Under the pieces are notes generated by a model, which was not told the DNA's origin, did no database searches, and saw only the letters and a list, made by a program, of their open reading frames with translations. A stretch of 64,000 nucleotides of DNA from CAILZL01 sp035548495 (GTDB lineage Bacteria; Pseudomonadota; Gammaproteobacteria; Steroidobacterales; Steroidobacteraceae), in contig DASZSV010000051.1 in assembly GCA_035548495.1 (NCBI GenBank), positions 1 through 64,000 on the forward strand, read 5' to 3'. The translations under genes and the position numbers were made by a program. Shown in pieces: positions 45,275-54,657 of this stretch. Every line of letters begins with the position of its first letter. The first letter of the stretch is position 1.

Positions 45275-46927
45275 ATGAACTTGCAGACAAGTGTCCTCGG
45301 CAATTTGCAACCCGGCAAACGCTGGCCTGATCTGCTGGCGGGCATTTCGATAGCGGGACTCATTCTGCCGGAGGCCATCGCGTACTCCGGCATTGCAGGC
45401 ATGCCGCCGCTCACCGGCATCATCGCCGCCATTGCCGGATTGCTGGTGTATGGTCTGTTTGGCGGCAGCCGCTTTGCACTGGTTTCCGCCACATCTTCAT
45501 CGGCAGCGGTGTTGCTTGCGGCGATGCGTTCACTGAACGAAGGCCAGCAGTTGCAAACCGCACAACTCGCTGGCGCACTCGTTATCATCACCGGTATTTT
45601 TTTTCTTGTCAGCGCTGCGTTTCGTCTTGGCCGCATTGCGCATTTCATTGCGCGTCCTGTAGTGCGGGGTCTGGCCTTGGGACTGGCCCTGGTCATCGTA
45701 TCGAGGCAAGTGGCAAGCATTGTGGGTGTGCATACAGCGCACACCAATGTGCTGTTGTTGATGTATGAATTATTCGCGCACCTGCGCGAATGGAACGGCA
45801 GTGGCATTGCACTGGCCGCAGGCGCCTTGCTGCTGCTGAACGGCTTGAAGCGCTGGCCGCGCATCCCCGGACCCTTGCTGGTGATTGTCGCGGGCACCTT
45901 GGTGTATCAATGGCTGGGACTGCATGCCGCAGGCGTTGCAGTGGTTGGCGACATCACCCTCACTGGCACAGCTGCGTTGAGTTTGTCGATTCCTTCGCTG
46001 CCGGGTGTTGAATGGCTGCGCATTGCAGAACTTTCCGTGGCATTGATGTTGATTCTGTTTGCAGAATCGTACAGCTCTATACGTTCCACTGCATTGCAGA
46101 ACGGTGATCCGGTCCATGTCAATCGCGATCTGTTTGCATTGGGCGCGGCGAATCTGCTTTCCGGATTGCTGGGTGCAATGCCGGTGGGCGCCGGTTATTC
46201 CGCCACCATGACCAACCAGACCATTGGTTCACGTTCTCGGCTCACCGGCATCGCCGCGGGTTGCTATGTACTGGTAGTAGTATTGTTGTTGATACGCTAC
46301 GTGGCGCTGATACCGGAACCGGTGCTTGCCGCCATTGTGATTTACGGCATGCAACACGCATTAAGCCTTGCACCGCTGCGCACCTATCTGAAGTGGCGCA
46401 GAGATCGTCTTGTGGCGCTTATTGCCATCATTGCCGTCGTTACACTGGGTGTACTTGATGGTCTGCTCGCGTCGATTGCATTCAGCGTCATCCTGCTGAT
46501 ACGCGGCCTCGCGCAACCGCGCATCAGTATTCTCGGCAGATTGGGCGACACACATGACTACGTGCCGCTGCAAGGGCATCCCGGTGTTCATGCCGTACCC
46601 GGCATGCTTATCATCCGTCCCGATGAACCGCTGTTTTTTGCCAATGCTGACGCCATGCTGGAAAGCGCGCTGAATGCGCTCGATGCATCACCGAATGTAC
46701 GTGTCTTGATACTCAGTCTCGAAGAATCGCCCAATATTGACAGCACTGTCATTGAAGCGCTGGATCAGTTCAACAAACGTGTGCGTGAGAAAGGTTGCAG
46801 ATTACTGCTGGCGCGGCTGAAAGATCCGGTGCGCGATGTATTGCAACGCGCACAGTTGCAATATCTGGACGAATCCGTGTTGAATACCTCCAGTGTTGCC
46901 GCCGTGGTCGGCAGCGTTGTTTCCTGA
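45275..46927 (+). CDS. SulP-family anion permease with STAS domain
   Basis: 550 residues. The transporter core begins PDLLAGISIAGLILPEAIAYSGIAGMPPLTGI, the SulP signature, and contains about 12-14 membrane segments up to about residue 410. A STAS domain occupies the C-terminus (about 430-545; VLILSLEESPNIDSTVIEALDQF is the core helix with the regulatory Asp-Ser). SulP proteins carry sulfate, bicarbonate, C4-dicarboxylates or other anions; no carbonic anhydrase or sulfur gene next door points to one. The slt gene follows on the same strand. Confidence 0.9.
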   Translation: MNLQTSVLGNLQPGKRWPDLLAGISIAGLILPEAIAYSGIAGMPPLTGIIAAIAGLLVYGLFGGSRFALVSATSSSAAVLLAAMRSLNEGQQLQTAQLAGALVIITGIFFLVSAAFRLGRIAHFIARPVVRGLALGLALVIVSRQVASIVGVHTAHTNVLLLMYELFAHLREWNGSGIALAAGALLLLNGLKRWPRIPGPLLVIVAGTLVYQWLGLHAAGVAVVGDITLTGTAALSLSIPSLPGVEWLRIAELSVALMLILFAESYSSIRSTALQNGDPVHVNRDLFALGAANLLSGLLGAMPVGAGYSATMTNQTIGSRSRLTGIAAGCYVLVVVLLLIRYVALIPEPVLAAIVIYGMQHALSLAPLRTYLKWRRDRLVALIAIIAVVTLGVLDGLLASIAFSVILLIRGLAQPRISILGRLGDTHDYVPLQGHPGVHAVPGMLIIRPDEPLFFANADAMLESALNALDASPNVRVLILSLEESPNIDSTVIEALDQFNKRVREKGCRLLLARLKDPVRDVLQRAQLQYLDESVLNTSSVAAVVGSVVS

Positions 46928-46957
46928 TCCGCTGTTCTTCTTTTCTCCGGGCTCCCG

Positions 46958-48904
46958 ATGTTTCGTATTGCTGTTACTTGCGCAGTTCCTTGCCTTTGTT
47001 CTCTGTTGCTGTTGTCACAGCCGGCTGCTGGCGACGCGCCGGATCGCATCACCACACAACGTGAAGAGTTCATGAACGCATACGATGCGATTGAACACAA
47101 CAAAAAAGCACCACCAGACAGCAAGGCACTGAAGGAATACATTCTGTATCCCTATCTGCAAGCGCTGCGCCTGATGCAATCACTGCAACAGACGCCAGCG
47201 GATGCGCGGGTGAATCAACACATCATTGCATTCCTGAATGCTCAACAGGATGCAGCGGCAACGAAAGCGCTGCGCAGTGCGTGGTTATCGTCACTGGCTG
47301 CACGCGGACAGTGGAATACCTTCCTGAAATATTTTCGCGATGACGGCAGCGCCGAGTTGCGTTGCCAGCAAATCAATGCGCTGGTGGCAACACATCATCA
47401 GGCAGAAGCCGCGTCTCTGGTGGCACCACTCTGGCTGAACGGTGACCGCCTTCCCGGCTCCTGCAACACATCGTTCGACTGGGCACGCAAACAGCAGATC
47501 ATCACACCGGCATTGCTTGAACAGCGCATCCGGCTGGTATTGAAGAATGGCAACTACGAACTCGCGCGTGACCTGATCGGCGATCTGCCCGCGTCACAGG
47601 CAGCGCCGTTGTATCAATGGATCACGCTCATTGCCGATCCGCAAGCGGCAATTGATTCGGTCATCAGTCATCCTGACGTAAAAGTTGAAGATGATGCGTT
47701 ACAAGATGGCTGGACACGGCTCGCACGCAAGGATCAGGACGCGGCCATTGCGCGCCTGCCGATGCTGATCAAGTCGCGCAACTGGAACACAGCACAAGCC
47801 AGCCCTTATGTGTTGACGCTGGCACTCGCCCTCGCATGGAATCGCCGTGAAGAAGCACTGGATTATTTTGCGCGGGTCATGCCAACGGACATGACGGAGC
47901 AGGCCCATGAATGGCAGGCACGTGCGGCATTGTGGCGCGGCAATTGGGAACAGGTGAAAAGATTGATCTCCACCATGCCGGACGCATTGAAATCGCAGGT
48001 GCGCTGGCGTTACTGGCTGGTACGCGCAAAGGAACGTACGCAGGGCATTGATGCAGCACGCAACGGATATCAGCAACTGATGAACAATGAAGACAATTAC
48101 TTTGGCGCACTCGCGGCTGCACGTATCAATGCCGCATATACACCGCATCCGCATCCATTTGCGTTTGATGCATCCGCCATTCAGCAGCTCGCCGCGCTGC
48201 CGGACATGCAACGCATTCACGAACTGTATGCCGTGCAACTGATGCCCGAAGCAACCACGGAGTGGAACGCGGAACTTTCCACACTGAATGCAACTGAGCA
48301 ATTCGCTGCGGCGGCACTGGCACATCAATGGCACTGGTATGAACAGGCCATTCTGGTGTGTGCCAGGCTGAATCAATTTGATGATTACGCTTTCCTTTAT
48401 CCGCATCCTTACGACGCCGAAGTGCAGGCTGCGGCAAAATTGAGCGGCTTGCCGGTTGACCTGATCTATGCACAACTGCGGCAGGAAAGCCTGTATCGCA
48501 GTGATGCCCAATCGGTTGCCGGTGCACTGGGACTGATGCAGCTCATTCCTGCTTCGGCGCGTATTACTGCAAGAAAACTGAAGTTTGCACGGCTCAGCGA
48601 TGCAGATTTGTTCAAACCCGCAATCAACATTCCGCTGGGTGCAATGCACTTGAAGCAGACCATGGACGTCTTCAATGATCAACTGATTCCCGGTCTTGCT
48701 GCCTACAATGGCGGCCCCACTGCGGCACGCCGCTGGCTGCCGGATAGTGAAATGGACAGCGATGTGTGGATTGAAAACATTCCCTATAACGAAACCCGCA
48801 TCTACATCGGCCGCATTCTCTGGCATCGCGTTATTTTTACCTGGCTGCGCACACATAAACCCGTGGACACGTCCGAGTGGCTATCACAGGTCAAGGCGAT
48901 GTAA
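46958..48904 (+). CDS. slt: Soluble lytic murein transglycosylase
   Basis: 648 residues. Signal peptide (MFRIAVTCAVPCLCSLLLLSQPAAG), then a large helical superhelix (about 40-460) that forms the ring of Slt70, and a C-terminal lysozyme-like catalytic domain with LRQESLYRSDAQSVAGALGL (catalytic Glu near 510), MQLIPASARITA and AYNGGPTAARRWLP. It cleaves peptidoglycan glycan strands with formation of anhydromuramic acid ends, in the periplasm. The length fits Slt. No terminator with a T-run is seen before the convergent Ubi hydroxylase gene 20 bases on. Confidence 0.92.
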   Translation: MFRIAVTCAVPCLCSLLLLSQPAAGDAPDRITTQREEFMNAYDAIEHNKKAPPDSKALKEYILYPYLQALRLMQSLQQTPADARVNQHIIAFLNAQQDAAATKALRSAWLSSLAARGQWNTFLKYFRDDGSAELRCQQINALVATHHQAEAASLVAPLWLNGDRLPGSCNTSFDWARKQQIITPALLEQRIRLVLKNGNYELARDLIGDLPASQAAPLYQWITLIADPQAAIDSVISHPDVKVEDDALQDGWTRLARKDQDAAIARLPMLIKSRNWNTAQASPYVLTLALALAWNRREEALDYFARVMPTDMTEQAHEWQARAALWRGNWEQVKRLISTMPDALKSQVRWRYWLVRAKERTQGIDAARNGYQQLMNNEDNYFGALAAARINAAYTPHPHPFAFDASAIQQLAALPDMQRIHELYAVQLMPEATTEWNAELSTLNATEQFAAAALAHQWHWYEQAILVCARLNQFDDYAFLYPHPYDAEVQAAAKLSGLPVDLIYAQLRQESLYRSDAQSVAGALGLMQLIPASARITARKLKFARLSDADLFKPAINIPLGAMHLKQTMDVFNDQLIPGLAAYNGGPTAARRWLPDSEMDSDVWIENIPYNETRIYIGRILWHRVIFTWLRTHKPVDTSEWLSQVKAM

Positions 48905-48924
48905 ATCAGCAGTAAAAACAGAAC

Positions 48925-50307
48925 TCAACTAGTGTGACTTGCCATCCGCGGCGCGTCGCCTCCGATGCCCAGTGCACGCGACATGAAAAAGCGCTTGATC
49001 AAAGAATGACGTTCCACGGTTTGCAGGCCAATGCGGCGTGCCTTGCTCAACACAGTGCTGTCATTGCTGAACAGTCGGTTGATGCCGTCAACCATGCTCA
49101 ATGCGATCGTGTTTTCGGTTTTGCGCCAGCGTTCGTAACGGCGCAGCACGCGCATCTCGCTTAGTGCCTGCATACTCGCGCCATGCTCGCGCGCTTCACT
49201 CAGCACCTGAACCAATGAAGCAGCATCCATCAAGCCGAGATTCACGCCCTGCCCCGCCAGCGGATGAATGCTGTGTGCCGCATCACCCACCAGCACAAAT
49301 CGCGCGCGGCAGTACTCATCCACCTGCGCAAGCTGCAATGGGAATGCTGCACGCGCACCGGCAATGGTGACCTGACCCAGCACATGATCGCAGGCATTGC
49401 CGATCTCGTTCGCCAACTGCACATCATTCAACTTCAACAGGTGATCTGCGTGATCCGGCGTCGTGGTCCACACGATGGAACTGCGGCCATCATTCAGCGG
49501 CAACAGCGCAATTGGTCCGTTGGACAGGAACCGCTGCCACGCAGTGAATTGATGAGGCCATTCCGTCCGAATGTGCGTGACCAGCGCCGATTGCTGATAA
49601 GGCTTGATGTTGGCGGCAATACCCACACACTCGCGACTGACGCTTCTTGCTCCATCGGCGCCGATGACCAGATGCGCGGTAATTGAACGTCCATCATCAA
49701 GTTGCACGCATGCCCGTACATCATCCAGCTTGATTGACGAAAGCCTTGTCGCAAAACGCGTCACGCCGGTTTGCGCACCGGCCTCAAGCGCCGCCCATTG
49801 AATGCAGTTGTTGGCAATGATGTAACCGAGATTGGGCTCTGCCATGCTTGCCGCAGAGAAGTGCAATGCCTCCGGGCGTGCGATCAAACCCTCCGGAGAA
49901 AGCGCCGTTCGTCCTGAGCTGGCGGAAGGGTTACGCGTTAGATTGTTGAATGGTTCCCCCGTTCTGACAGACAAGAGCTCACCATGAACATGTTTTGAAT
50001 GGAGATTGGGCGCCGGACTGGCGTAATCCCATACCACCATGTCCTGGTACGCGCAACGCTGTGATGACTTGATCAATGGCCAGGCACCACAACGTGCGAG
50101 AATGCGTTCGGACGCACGCGAAATGGCAGAGACACGCACATCCACCTCATCGCCGGGTGGTTGTGAACTTTGTGATTCAATCAATGCAATGCGCAATCCT
50201 TTCAATGTGACATCCGTTGCCAGCAAGGCAGCGACAGTTGCCCCCACCATGCCACCGCCACACACAATGATGTCGAAGTCCGGTGCATTTCTGTTGATCA
50301 CATTCAT
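48925..50307 (-). CDS. UbiH/UbiF/VisC-family FAD monooxygenase with inserted segment
   Basis: 460 residues, about 40 longer than usual. Class A flavin hydroxylase: dinucleotide motif CGGGMVGATVA (15-25), DG motif IGADGARS, and GDAAHSIHPLAGQGVNLGL that binds FAD and ribityl. These enzymes hydroxylate the ring of ubiquinone precursors at the inner membrane; position after ubiH suggests the UbiI/VisC role (C5 hydroxylation), but this is not proved. Residues about 102-146 (HGELLSVRTGEPFNNLTRNPSASSG region) interrupt the conserved VWDYASPAP...ALHFSAASMAEPNLGYII and are encoded by a palindromic repeat; the frame stays open. The start overlaps the upstream stop by four bases. Confidence 0.88.
   Translation of the reverse strand: MNVINRNAPDFDIIVCGGGMVGATVAALLATDVTLKGLRIALIESQSSQPPGDEVDVRVSAISRASERILARCGAWPLIKSSQRCAYQDMVVWDYASPAPNLHSKHVHGELLSVRTGEPFNNLTRNPSASSGRTALSPEGLIARPEALHFSAASMAEPNLGYIIANNCIQWAALEAGAQTGVTRFATRLSSIKLDDVRACVQLDDGRSITAHLVIGADGARSVSRECVGIAANIKPYQQSALVTHIRTEWPHQFTAWQRFLSNGPIALLPLNDGRSSIVWTTTPDHADHLLKLNDVQLANEIGNACDHVLGQVTIAGARAAFPLQLAQVDEYCRARFVLVGDAAHSIHPLAGQGVNLGLMDAASLVQVLSEAREHGASMQALSEMRVLRRYERWRKTENTIALSMVDGINRLFSNDSTVLSKARRIGLQTVERHSLIKRFFMSRALGIGGDAPRMASHTS
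49870..50004. repeat. Palindromic repeat inserted in frame in a coding region
   Basis: About 135 bases inside the hydroxylase gene do not correspond to family sequence. On the plus strand the core reads TTCGTCCTGAGCTGGCGGAAGG (49912-49933 approximately), a variant of the common dispersed bacterial repeat TTCGTCCTGAGCTTGTCGAAGG. The insert length is a multiple of three, and in the gene's frame it gives a Ser/Arg/Gly/Pro-rich peptide. Exact borders are estimated from where homology to the enzyme family stops and resumes. Confidence 0.6.
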
Positions 50308-51548
50308 AGCAACGCGCCCCGTGCCAGTCGCGGCACCCTGCCCGATGCGCCAACAGACAGTTGCGATAACGCATCCTTGGCCACGGGCAACAGATCAAAG
50401 GTGAGCAATCCAACGTCACGCGCAAACTTGATGACGCCCAGCGGCTGATTGAAGACCCGTACCAGTCCGTCGGTAAAGGCAATGATGCGTTTGCTGTCCT
50501 GTTGCCGCCATTCGCTGTAGCGCTGTAAAACAGGTGCATTGCCGGGATCAAACTCACTCACCTCATCGCGATGTGCATCTGCCAGAACTTCCGCCAAGGT
50601 GGCCGCATCGCGCAGACCAAGGTTCAAGCCCTGACCGGCAATGGGATGCAGCATTTGCGCGGCATTACCAATGACTGCAACGCGGTGGGCAATGTGTGCA
50701 TCGGCGCGAATCAGTGCCAGTGGATAATGATGACGTTCACCCACTTTGATAAAACGGCCCAGGCGAAAGCCAAACTCGCGTTGCAGATGGGATAGAAACT
50801 CCGCATCACTCCAAGCGAGTGCGTCAGCAGCGCGTTCTGATGCAACGGTGAGTATCACGCCCACACGTGCATCGGCCAATGGCAGCACCGCAACCGGACC
50901 TTTCGGTGTAAATCGTTCGTAGGCAACATGATCGTGAAATTTTTGCGTCAACGCATTGGCAATGACGGCCACCTGACCGTAATCACGATGATGATGCTGT
51001 ATGCCCACTGCTTCGCGGACCACTGAGTGTGCGCCATCCGCAGCGACGACCAGCCGCGCGCTCAACGAGTGCAAGCCATCAGGTGTTTCAATGCCGATCA
51101 TTCGATGCGTGACGTTGTCATCCACTGACTTTACCGTCGCAGGCGCAATCACGTTGATGCCTTCCTGCTGCAATCGCGTCCACAACGCCTTGCCCATGTG
51201 CCAATTGGGCACCACATATCCCATTGCGGGAATGCCCTGCTCTTCGGCACTCAGGCGTGCAAATCCAAACCGGCCTTGATCCGATACATGAATACGCTTG
51301 ATGGGCGTGACATTGGACTGCAACAGCGGCCATACACCTATGGCATCAAAAATTCGCCGCGTGCTGTTGGAAAGTGCCGTGGTACGTTCATCGAAACTGG
51401 GATGGGCGTTACCGCTGAAGGGCTGTGCTTCGATCAACGCGATGCGCAATCCCAATGGTTTTAGCATCAACGCCAGACTGGCGCCGACCAATCCGCCGCC
51501 GCAGATGAGAAGGTCATAGCTTGAGCTGGAATGTGTACGGTTATTCAT
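50304..51548 (-). CDS. ubiH: Ubiquinone biosynthesis hydroxylase UbiH
   Basis: 414 residues, normal for the family. FAD-binding CGGGLVGASLAL (16-27), SFDERTTALSNST (UbiH-type DxRxxAL motif), AADGAHSVVREA and GNAAQMLHPIAGQGLNLGLRDA; in the last motif the usual GDAAH is GNAAQ, as in a number of UbiH proteins. It adds the hydroxyl group at C1 of the ubiquinone ring precursor. Upstream is pepP, as in the conserved ygfB-pepP-ubiH-visC order, with a 145-base gap that contains a repeat. The stop overlaps the next start. Confidence 0.9.
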   Translation of the reverse strand: MNNRTHSSSSYDLLICGGGLVGASLALMLKPLGLRIALIEAQPFSGNAHPSFDERTTALSNSTRRIFDAIGVWPLLQSNVTPIKRIHVSDQGRFGFARLSAEEQGIPAMGYVVPNWHMGKALWTRLQQEGINVIAPATVKSVDDNVTHRMIGIETPDGLHSLSARLVVAADGAHSVVREAVGIQHHHRDYGQVAVIANALTQKFHDHVAYERFTPKGPVAVLPLADARVGVILTVASERAADALAWSDAEFLSHLQREFGFRLGRFIKVGERHHYPLALIRADAHIAHRVAVIGNAAQMLHPIAGQGLNLGLRDAATLAEVLADAHRDEVSEFDPGNAPVLQRYSEWRQQDSKRIIAFTDGLVRVFNQPLGVIKFARDVGLLTFDLLPVAKDALSQLSVGASGRVPRLARGALL

Positions 51549-51593
51549 GCGTCTGAAGAATGAATGGTTCGACTGGCTGGCTATGAAGGTACA

Positions 51594-51650
51594 AACTCCT
51601 CACCCCTAATCCCTCTCCCTCAAGGGGCGAAGGGAGCAAGAGAGGCTGCT
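51594..51650. repeat. Dispersed palindromic repeat (CTCACCCCTAAyCCCTCTCCC type)
   Basis: Reads CTCCTCACCCCTAATCCCTC then TCCCTCAAGGGGCGAAGGGAGC. CTCCCT and AGGGAG-type arms surround CAAGGGG. This type of unit is common between genes of many gammaproteobacteria. It sits between pepP and ubiH. Confidence 0.65.
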
Positions 51651-51693
51651 TGCGCAGGACTGGCGTGGTGTTTGTCACATGCATGAGCAGCCA

Positions 51694-53001
51694 TCACGCT
51701 GCGTTCATCAATCTCTCGACATCATCCGGCTCTTTCACCAGTGCGCCAGTCAGTACGTGACACCCGTTTCTGGTGATGATCACATCATCTTCGATGCGAA
51801 TGCCGATGTTCCACCAGCGTTTGTTGACGCCCTTTGAACCGGCAGGAATGTAAATGCCGGGTTCAATGGTCAAGGCCATGCCGGGCTCCAGAACACGCCA
51901 TTCATCGCCTACCTTGTAATCGCCCACATCGTGCACATCCATGCCCAGCCAATGACCCGTGCGATGCATGAAGAATTGCCTGTATGCACCTTCCTTGATC
52001 AGTGTTTGTAATTTCCCCTTAAGCAGTCCCAGCTTGACCAGGCCCTTGGTAATGGCATGAACCGCCGCATCGTGTGGATCGTTCCAGTGATTGCCGGGCT
52101 TGGCCGCCGCAATGGCAGCATATTGTGCATTCAGCACTACTTCATACACCGCGCGCTGTTCAGGTGAATAACGGCCATTCACCGGAAAAGTACGCGTAAT
52201 GTCCGATGCATAGAGTCCATATTCACAGCCGGCATCAATCAACAACAGATCACCGTCATGCAATACCGCGTTGTTTTCGTGATAGTGCAGGATGCAACTG
52301 TTGGCACCGCCACCGACGATGGGATGATAGGAAATGTCCGCTTCGTGGCGATGGAATTCATGCAGGATTTCCGCCATCACCTGATATTCCCTGCGGCCGG
52401 GTTCAACAAACTTCATGGCGCGTTCATGTGCACCTACCGCGATGTCGGCAGATCGCTGCATCAGGCTGGTTTCACCACGCGACTTGTACAGGCGCATGTC
52501 ATGCAACAGATGGTCCAGCGCAACGAATTCCTGGGGCGGATGAATGCCCGCACGTGCCTGTGATTTCAGGCCATTGACCCAACTGATCACGCGATGATCG
52601 AACTCGGTGCTGACACCCATGGTGTAATACACACGCTCGCAGTGTTCCATCAATCCCGGCAGGATTTCATCTATATCGTTGATGGGAAATGCATCATCGG
52701 CAGCAAACTGTTTCACCGCGCCTTCCGGACCAGCACGTCGTCCATCCCAGATCTCGCGCGTGGCATCGCGATCACGCACAAACAGAATGTATTCAGCCTG
52801 TTTACGGCCCGGCACCAGCACGGCAACGGCTTCAGGCTCGTGGAATCCGGTGAGATAAAAAAAGTCACTGTCAGGACGATAGTGATAGTGCACATCATTG
52901 TTGCGTTGCCGTTCCGGCGCGGCGGGCAGAATGGCGATGCCTCCCTTACCGATCATTCTCATGAGCTGTTTGCGACGCTGCTGATATTCGTTGCTGGACA
53001 T
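51694..53001 (-). CDS. pepP: Xaa-Pro aminopeptidase P
   Basis: 435 residues. Removes N-terminal residues preceding proline; a dinuclear manganese enzyme of the pita-bread fold. Metal ligands are seen in LIDAGCEYGLYASDITRTFP (two Asp), RTGHWLGMDVHD (His), TIEPGIYIP (Glu) and IRIEDDVII (Glu). The N-terminal domain (HYHYRPDSDFFYLTGFHEPEA) is the PepP/AMP_N type. It is the second gene of the conserved ygfB-pepP-ubiH group; ygfB ends 41 bases upstream. Confidence 0.95.
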   Translation of the reverse strand: MSSNEYQQRRKQLMRMIGKGGIAILPAAPERQRNNDVHYHYRPDSDFFYLTGFHEPEAVAVLVPGRKQAEYILFVRDRDATREIWDGRRAGPEGAVKQFAADDAFPINDIDEILPGLMEHCERVYYTMGVSTEFDHRVISWVNGLKSQARAGIHPPQEFVALDHLLHDMRLYKSRGETSLMQRSADIAVGAHERAMKFVEPGRREYQVMAEILHEFHRHEADISYHPIVGGGANSCILHYHENNAVLHDGDLLLIDAGCEYGLYASDITRTFPVNGRYSPEQRAVYEVVLNAQYAAIAAAKPGNHWNDPHDAAVHAITKGLVKLGLLKGKLQTLIKEGAYRQFFMHRTGHWLGMDVHDVGDYKVGDEWRVLEPGMALTIEPGIYIPAGSKGVNKRWWNIGIRIEDDVIITRNGCHVLTGALVKEPDDVERLMNAA

Positions 53002-53042
53002 GATGGAGATAAGGCTCCGGTCGATTCGGTGATCAATTCAAC

Positions 53043-53642
53043 TTAATTCAACAAACCCGCAGCAGGTGGTATCACCTGAGTTGCACGCCATACGGCCAGT
53101 TCATCATGGAGCACCTGCACGGCGGCACGCAGATATTCAATCAGCTCCGCATACGCGCTTTCGTCTTCCTCGGTTTCCATCACTTCATCGGGATTGGCGC
53201 GCGCAATTTGCGTGAAATCCTGCAATGCTTCGCTGACTGCTTCCGGTACTTCATCCAGCTGTGCTGCGCCCACGCCATAACCGTACAGAAAACCGGCAAC
53301 CCATTGCGCCATTGCCGCCACACGCAGGGCCAATGGCGTGTCATCATCCGGCAACAGCAGCGCAAACTCCATGGCATCGCTCTGCAATGCATCGCGTGAT
53401 TCGGTAAATAATTGTTCCAGCGCGGGATTCGAAGGTATGGGCTGCGGCGCAAGTTGCTGAAGCACCTCGCTGTCTTCTACTTCGGGCTCGATGGCTACCA
53501 GATCACGCAGCCATTGCTGCGCCGAAAGGTTTTTCACCGTACACAATTCCCCGCACAGGCAACCATGCACCTCGGCGGCATCCAGTTGCGGTTCGATGCC
53601 GCGCAACTCGGCAGTGATTTCAGCAAAAGTCACATTGAGCAT
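53043..53642 (-). CDS. ygfB: YgfB/YecA family (UPF0149) protein
   Basis: 199 residues. Family sequences are AAEVHGCLCGELC near the N-terminus (normally E-x-HG-x-L-x-G), ALLLPDDDTPLALRVAAMAQWVAGFLYGYG in the middle and EEDESAYAELIEYLRAAVQVLHDEL near the end. In Pseudomonas, YgfB has been linked to control of ampDh3 and beta-lactam resistance; whether this holds here is unknown. The start at 53642 is chosen because the family begins there; upstream in-frame starts reach 53687 but lie in the divergent promoter region. First gene of the pepP-ubiH transcript. Confidence 0.9.
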   Translation of the reverse strand: MLNVTFAEITAELRGIEPQLDAAEVHGCLCGELCTVKNLSAQQWLRDLVAIEPEVEDSEVLQQLAPQPIPSNPALEQLFTESRDALQSDAMEFALLLPDDDTPLALRVAAMAQWVAGFLYGYGVGAAQLDEVPEAVSEALQDFTQIARANPDEVMETEEDESAYAELIEYLRAAVQVLHDELAVWRATQVIPPAAGLLN

Positions 53643-53735
53643 ATGCCTATGGTAGCACTGTAAGCGCATTGAGTTCATACTCAACATCTGTTATTAACTG
53701 CGTACATTCCATCCATTATTTTGAATCGTGCGACC

Positions 53736-53969
53736 ATGAGCGACTCCACCGTCAAATCGTCCTTTGATCAGGAATTGCGCCGCCTTGAAAAGCGCGTTGA
53801 AGAACTGGTTGTCACGCTCAACCAGATCAAGGAAGAAAACCGCGCGCTACGGAACCGCAACGAAACGCTGGTTGCAGAGCGCGCCAGCCTGTTGCAGAAG
53901 AATGAATCGGTGCGTGCGCGGGTGGAAGGCATGATCGGCCGCCTGAAAGCCATGGAGCACAGCGCATGA
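53736..53969 (+). CDS. Small coiled-coil protein (TIGR02449 / ZapB-like)
   Basis: 77 residues from MSDSTVKSS at 53736. Almost the whole chain is one heptad-patterned coiled coil (LEKRVEELVVTLNQIKEENRALRNRNETLVAERASLLQKNESVRARVEGMIGRL, listed as a pattern). Genes of this type lie directly before zapA in many gammaproteobacteria and overlap it, as here (ATGA). A role with ZapA in Z-ring assembly is likely from context, not proved. Confidence 0.85.
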   Translation: MSDSTVKSSFDQELRRLEKRVEELVVTLNQIKEENRALRNRNETLVAERASLLQKNESVRARVEGMIGRLKAMEHSA

Positions 53970-54280
53970 GTGACCGCATTGCACGCGTCAGTGTGCGCAT
54001 CCTGGAAAAAGAATACCAGGTGGCCTGTCCGGTGGAAGAACGTACCGACCTGCTGGATGCCGCCGAGTATCTCAACAGCAAGATGCGCGAGATTCGCGAC
54101 AATGGCAGTGTGGTGGGGCTGGATCGCGTCGCGGTCATGGCTGCATTGAATATCGCCAACGAACTTCTGAAGGATCGCCGCAAGGAATCCGGCGGTGATA
54201 CAGGATTACTTGATCGCGTGCGGCACCTGCGCGAGCGCGTCGAGTCCGCCATTACGCGCGGCAAACAGATGGAAATATGA
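53966..54280 (+). CDS. zapA: Cell division protein ZapA
   Basis: 104 residues. N-terminal globular domain with VSVRILEKEYQVACPVEERTDLLDAAEYLNSKM, the ZapA signature, then a C-terminal coiled coil (LDRVAVMAALNIANELLKDR, LLDRVRHLRERVESAI). ZapA bundles FtsZ filaments and stabilises the division ring. It overlaps the coiled-coil gene by four bases and is followed by 6S RNA, the classical zapA-ssrS-ygfA order. Confidence 0.93.
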   Translation: MSDRIARVSVRILEKEYQVACPVEERTDLLDAAEYLNSKMREIRDNGSVVGLDRVAVMAALNIANELLKDRRKESGGDTGLLDRVRHLRERVESAITRGKQMEI

Positions 54281-54330
54281 TTTCAACCGATACAGGGAAG
54301 TGTGCAGATCATCCGTGAAACATTGTTGCG

Positions 54331-54364
54331 CACCCGAGTGACATCCTCTGATGTTCACCGGGTG
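54331..54364 (+). terminator. Hairpin after zapA
   Basis: CACCCG...CGGGTG stem extended by GTGA/TCAC and CATC/GATG with small mismatches, about 50 bases past the zapA stop and before the 6S RNA. No long T-run, so a weak or factor-assisted terminator. Confidence 0.4.
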
Positions 54365-54415
54365 AAGTTTGCAACGAGTTCTGGTGAGTTTGCGGAATTC
54401 AAATTAGAATTGTTT

Positions 54416-54612
54416 CTGGCGCTGCCTGCGGTGTTCGACATATGTCGGGTTACCTCTCGACCCTAATGTTAATACCCTCGGGGCCATGGCTTGCGGCAAC
54501 ACTGTGCATGTCCGTGTCACAACGGAAAGCCTTATGTGTCGTGGCTGGGTCCCACCTATTGCTCCGTGTCGAGAGCAATGGCTTATGACGGCACAGGCGG
54601 GTGGCGCCTCCT
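54416..54612 (+). ncRNA. ssrS: 6S RNA
   Basis: Located between zapA and the 5-formyl-THF cyclo-ligase gene, the conserved place of ssrS. The ends pair (GGCGCTGCCTG at the 5' side with CAGGCGGGTGGCGCC at the 3' side). Inner segments match the proteobacterial 6S pattern: CTCTCGACCCTAATG, ACCCTCGGGGCCATGG, CTTGCGGCAACACTGTGCA, CGGAAAGCC and GGCTGGGTCCCACCTATTG, then GAGCAATGG, forming the open central bubble that mimics a promoter. 6S RNA binds sigma-70 RNA polymerase in stationary phase. A TAGAAT box at 54405-54410 is a plausible -10. The exact ends are estimates. Confidence 0.85.
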
Positions 54613-54657
54613 TCACATTCAGAGCAACTCTTCAATCAGAATCTCGACGATGCTCAC

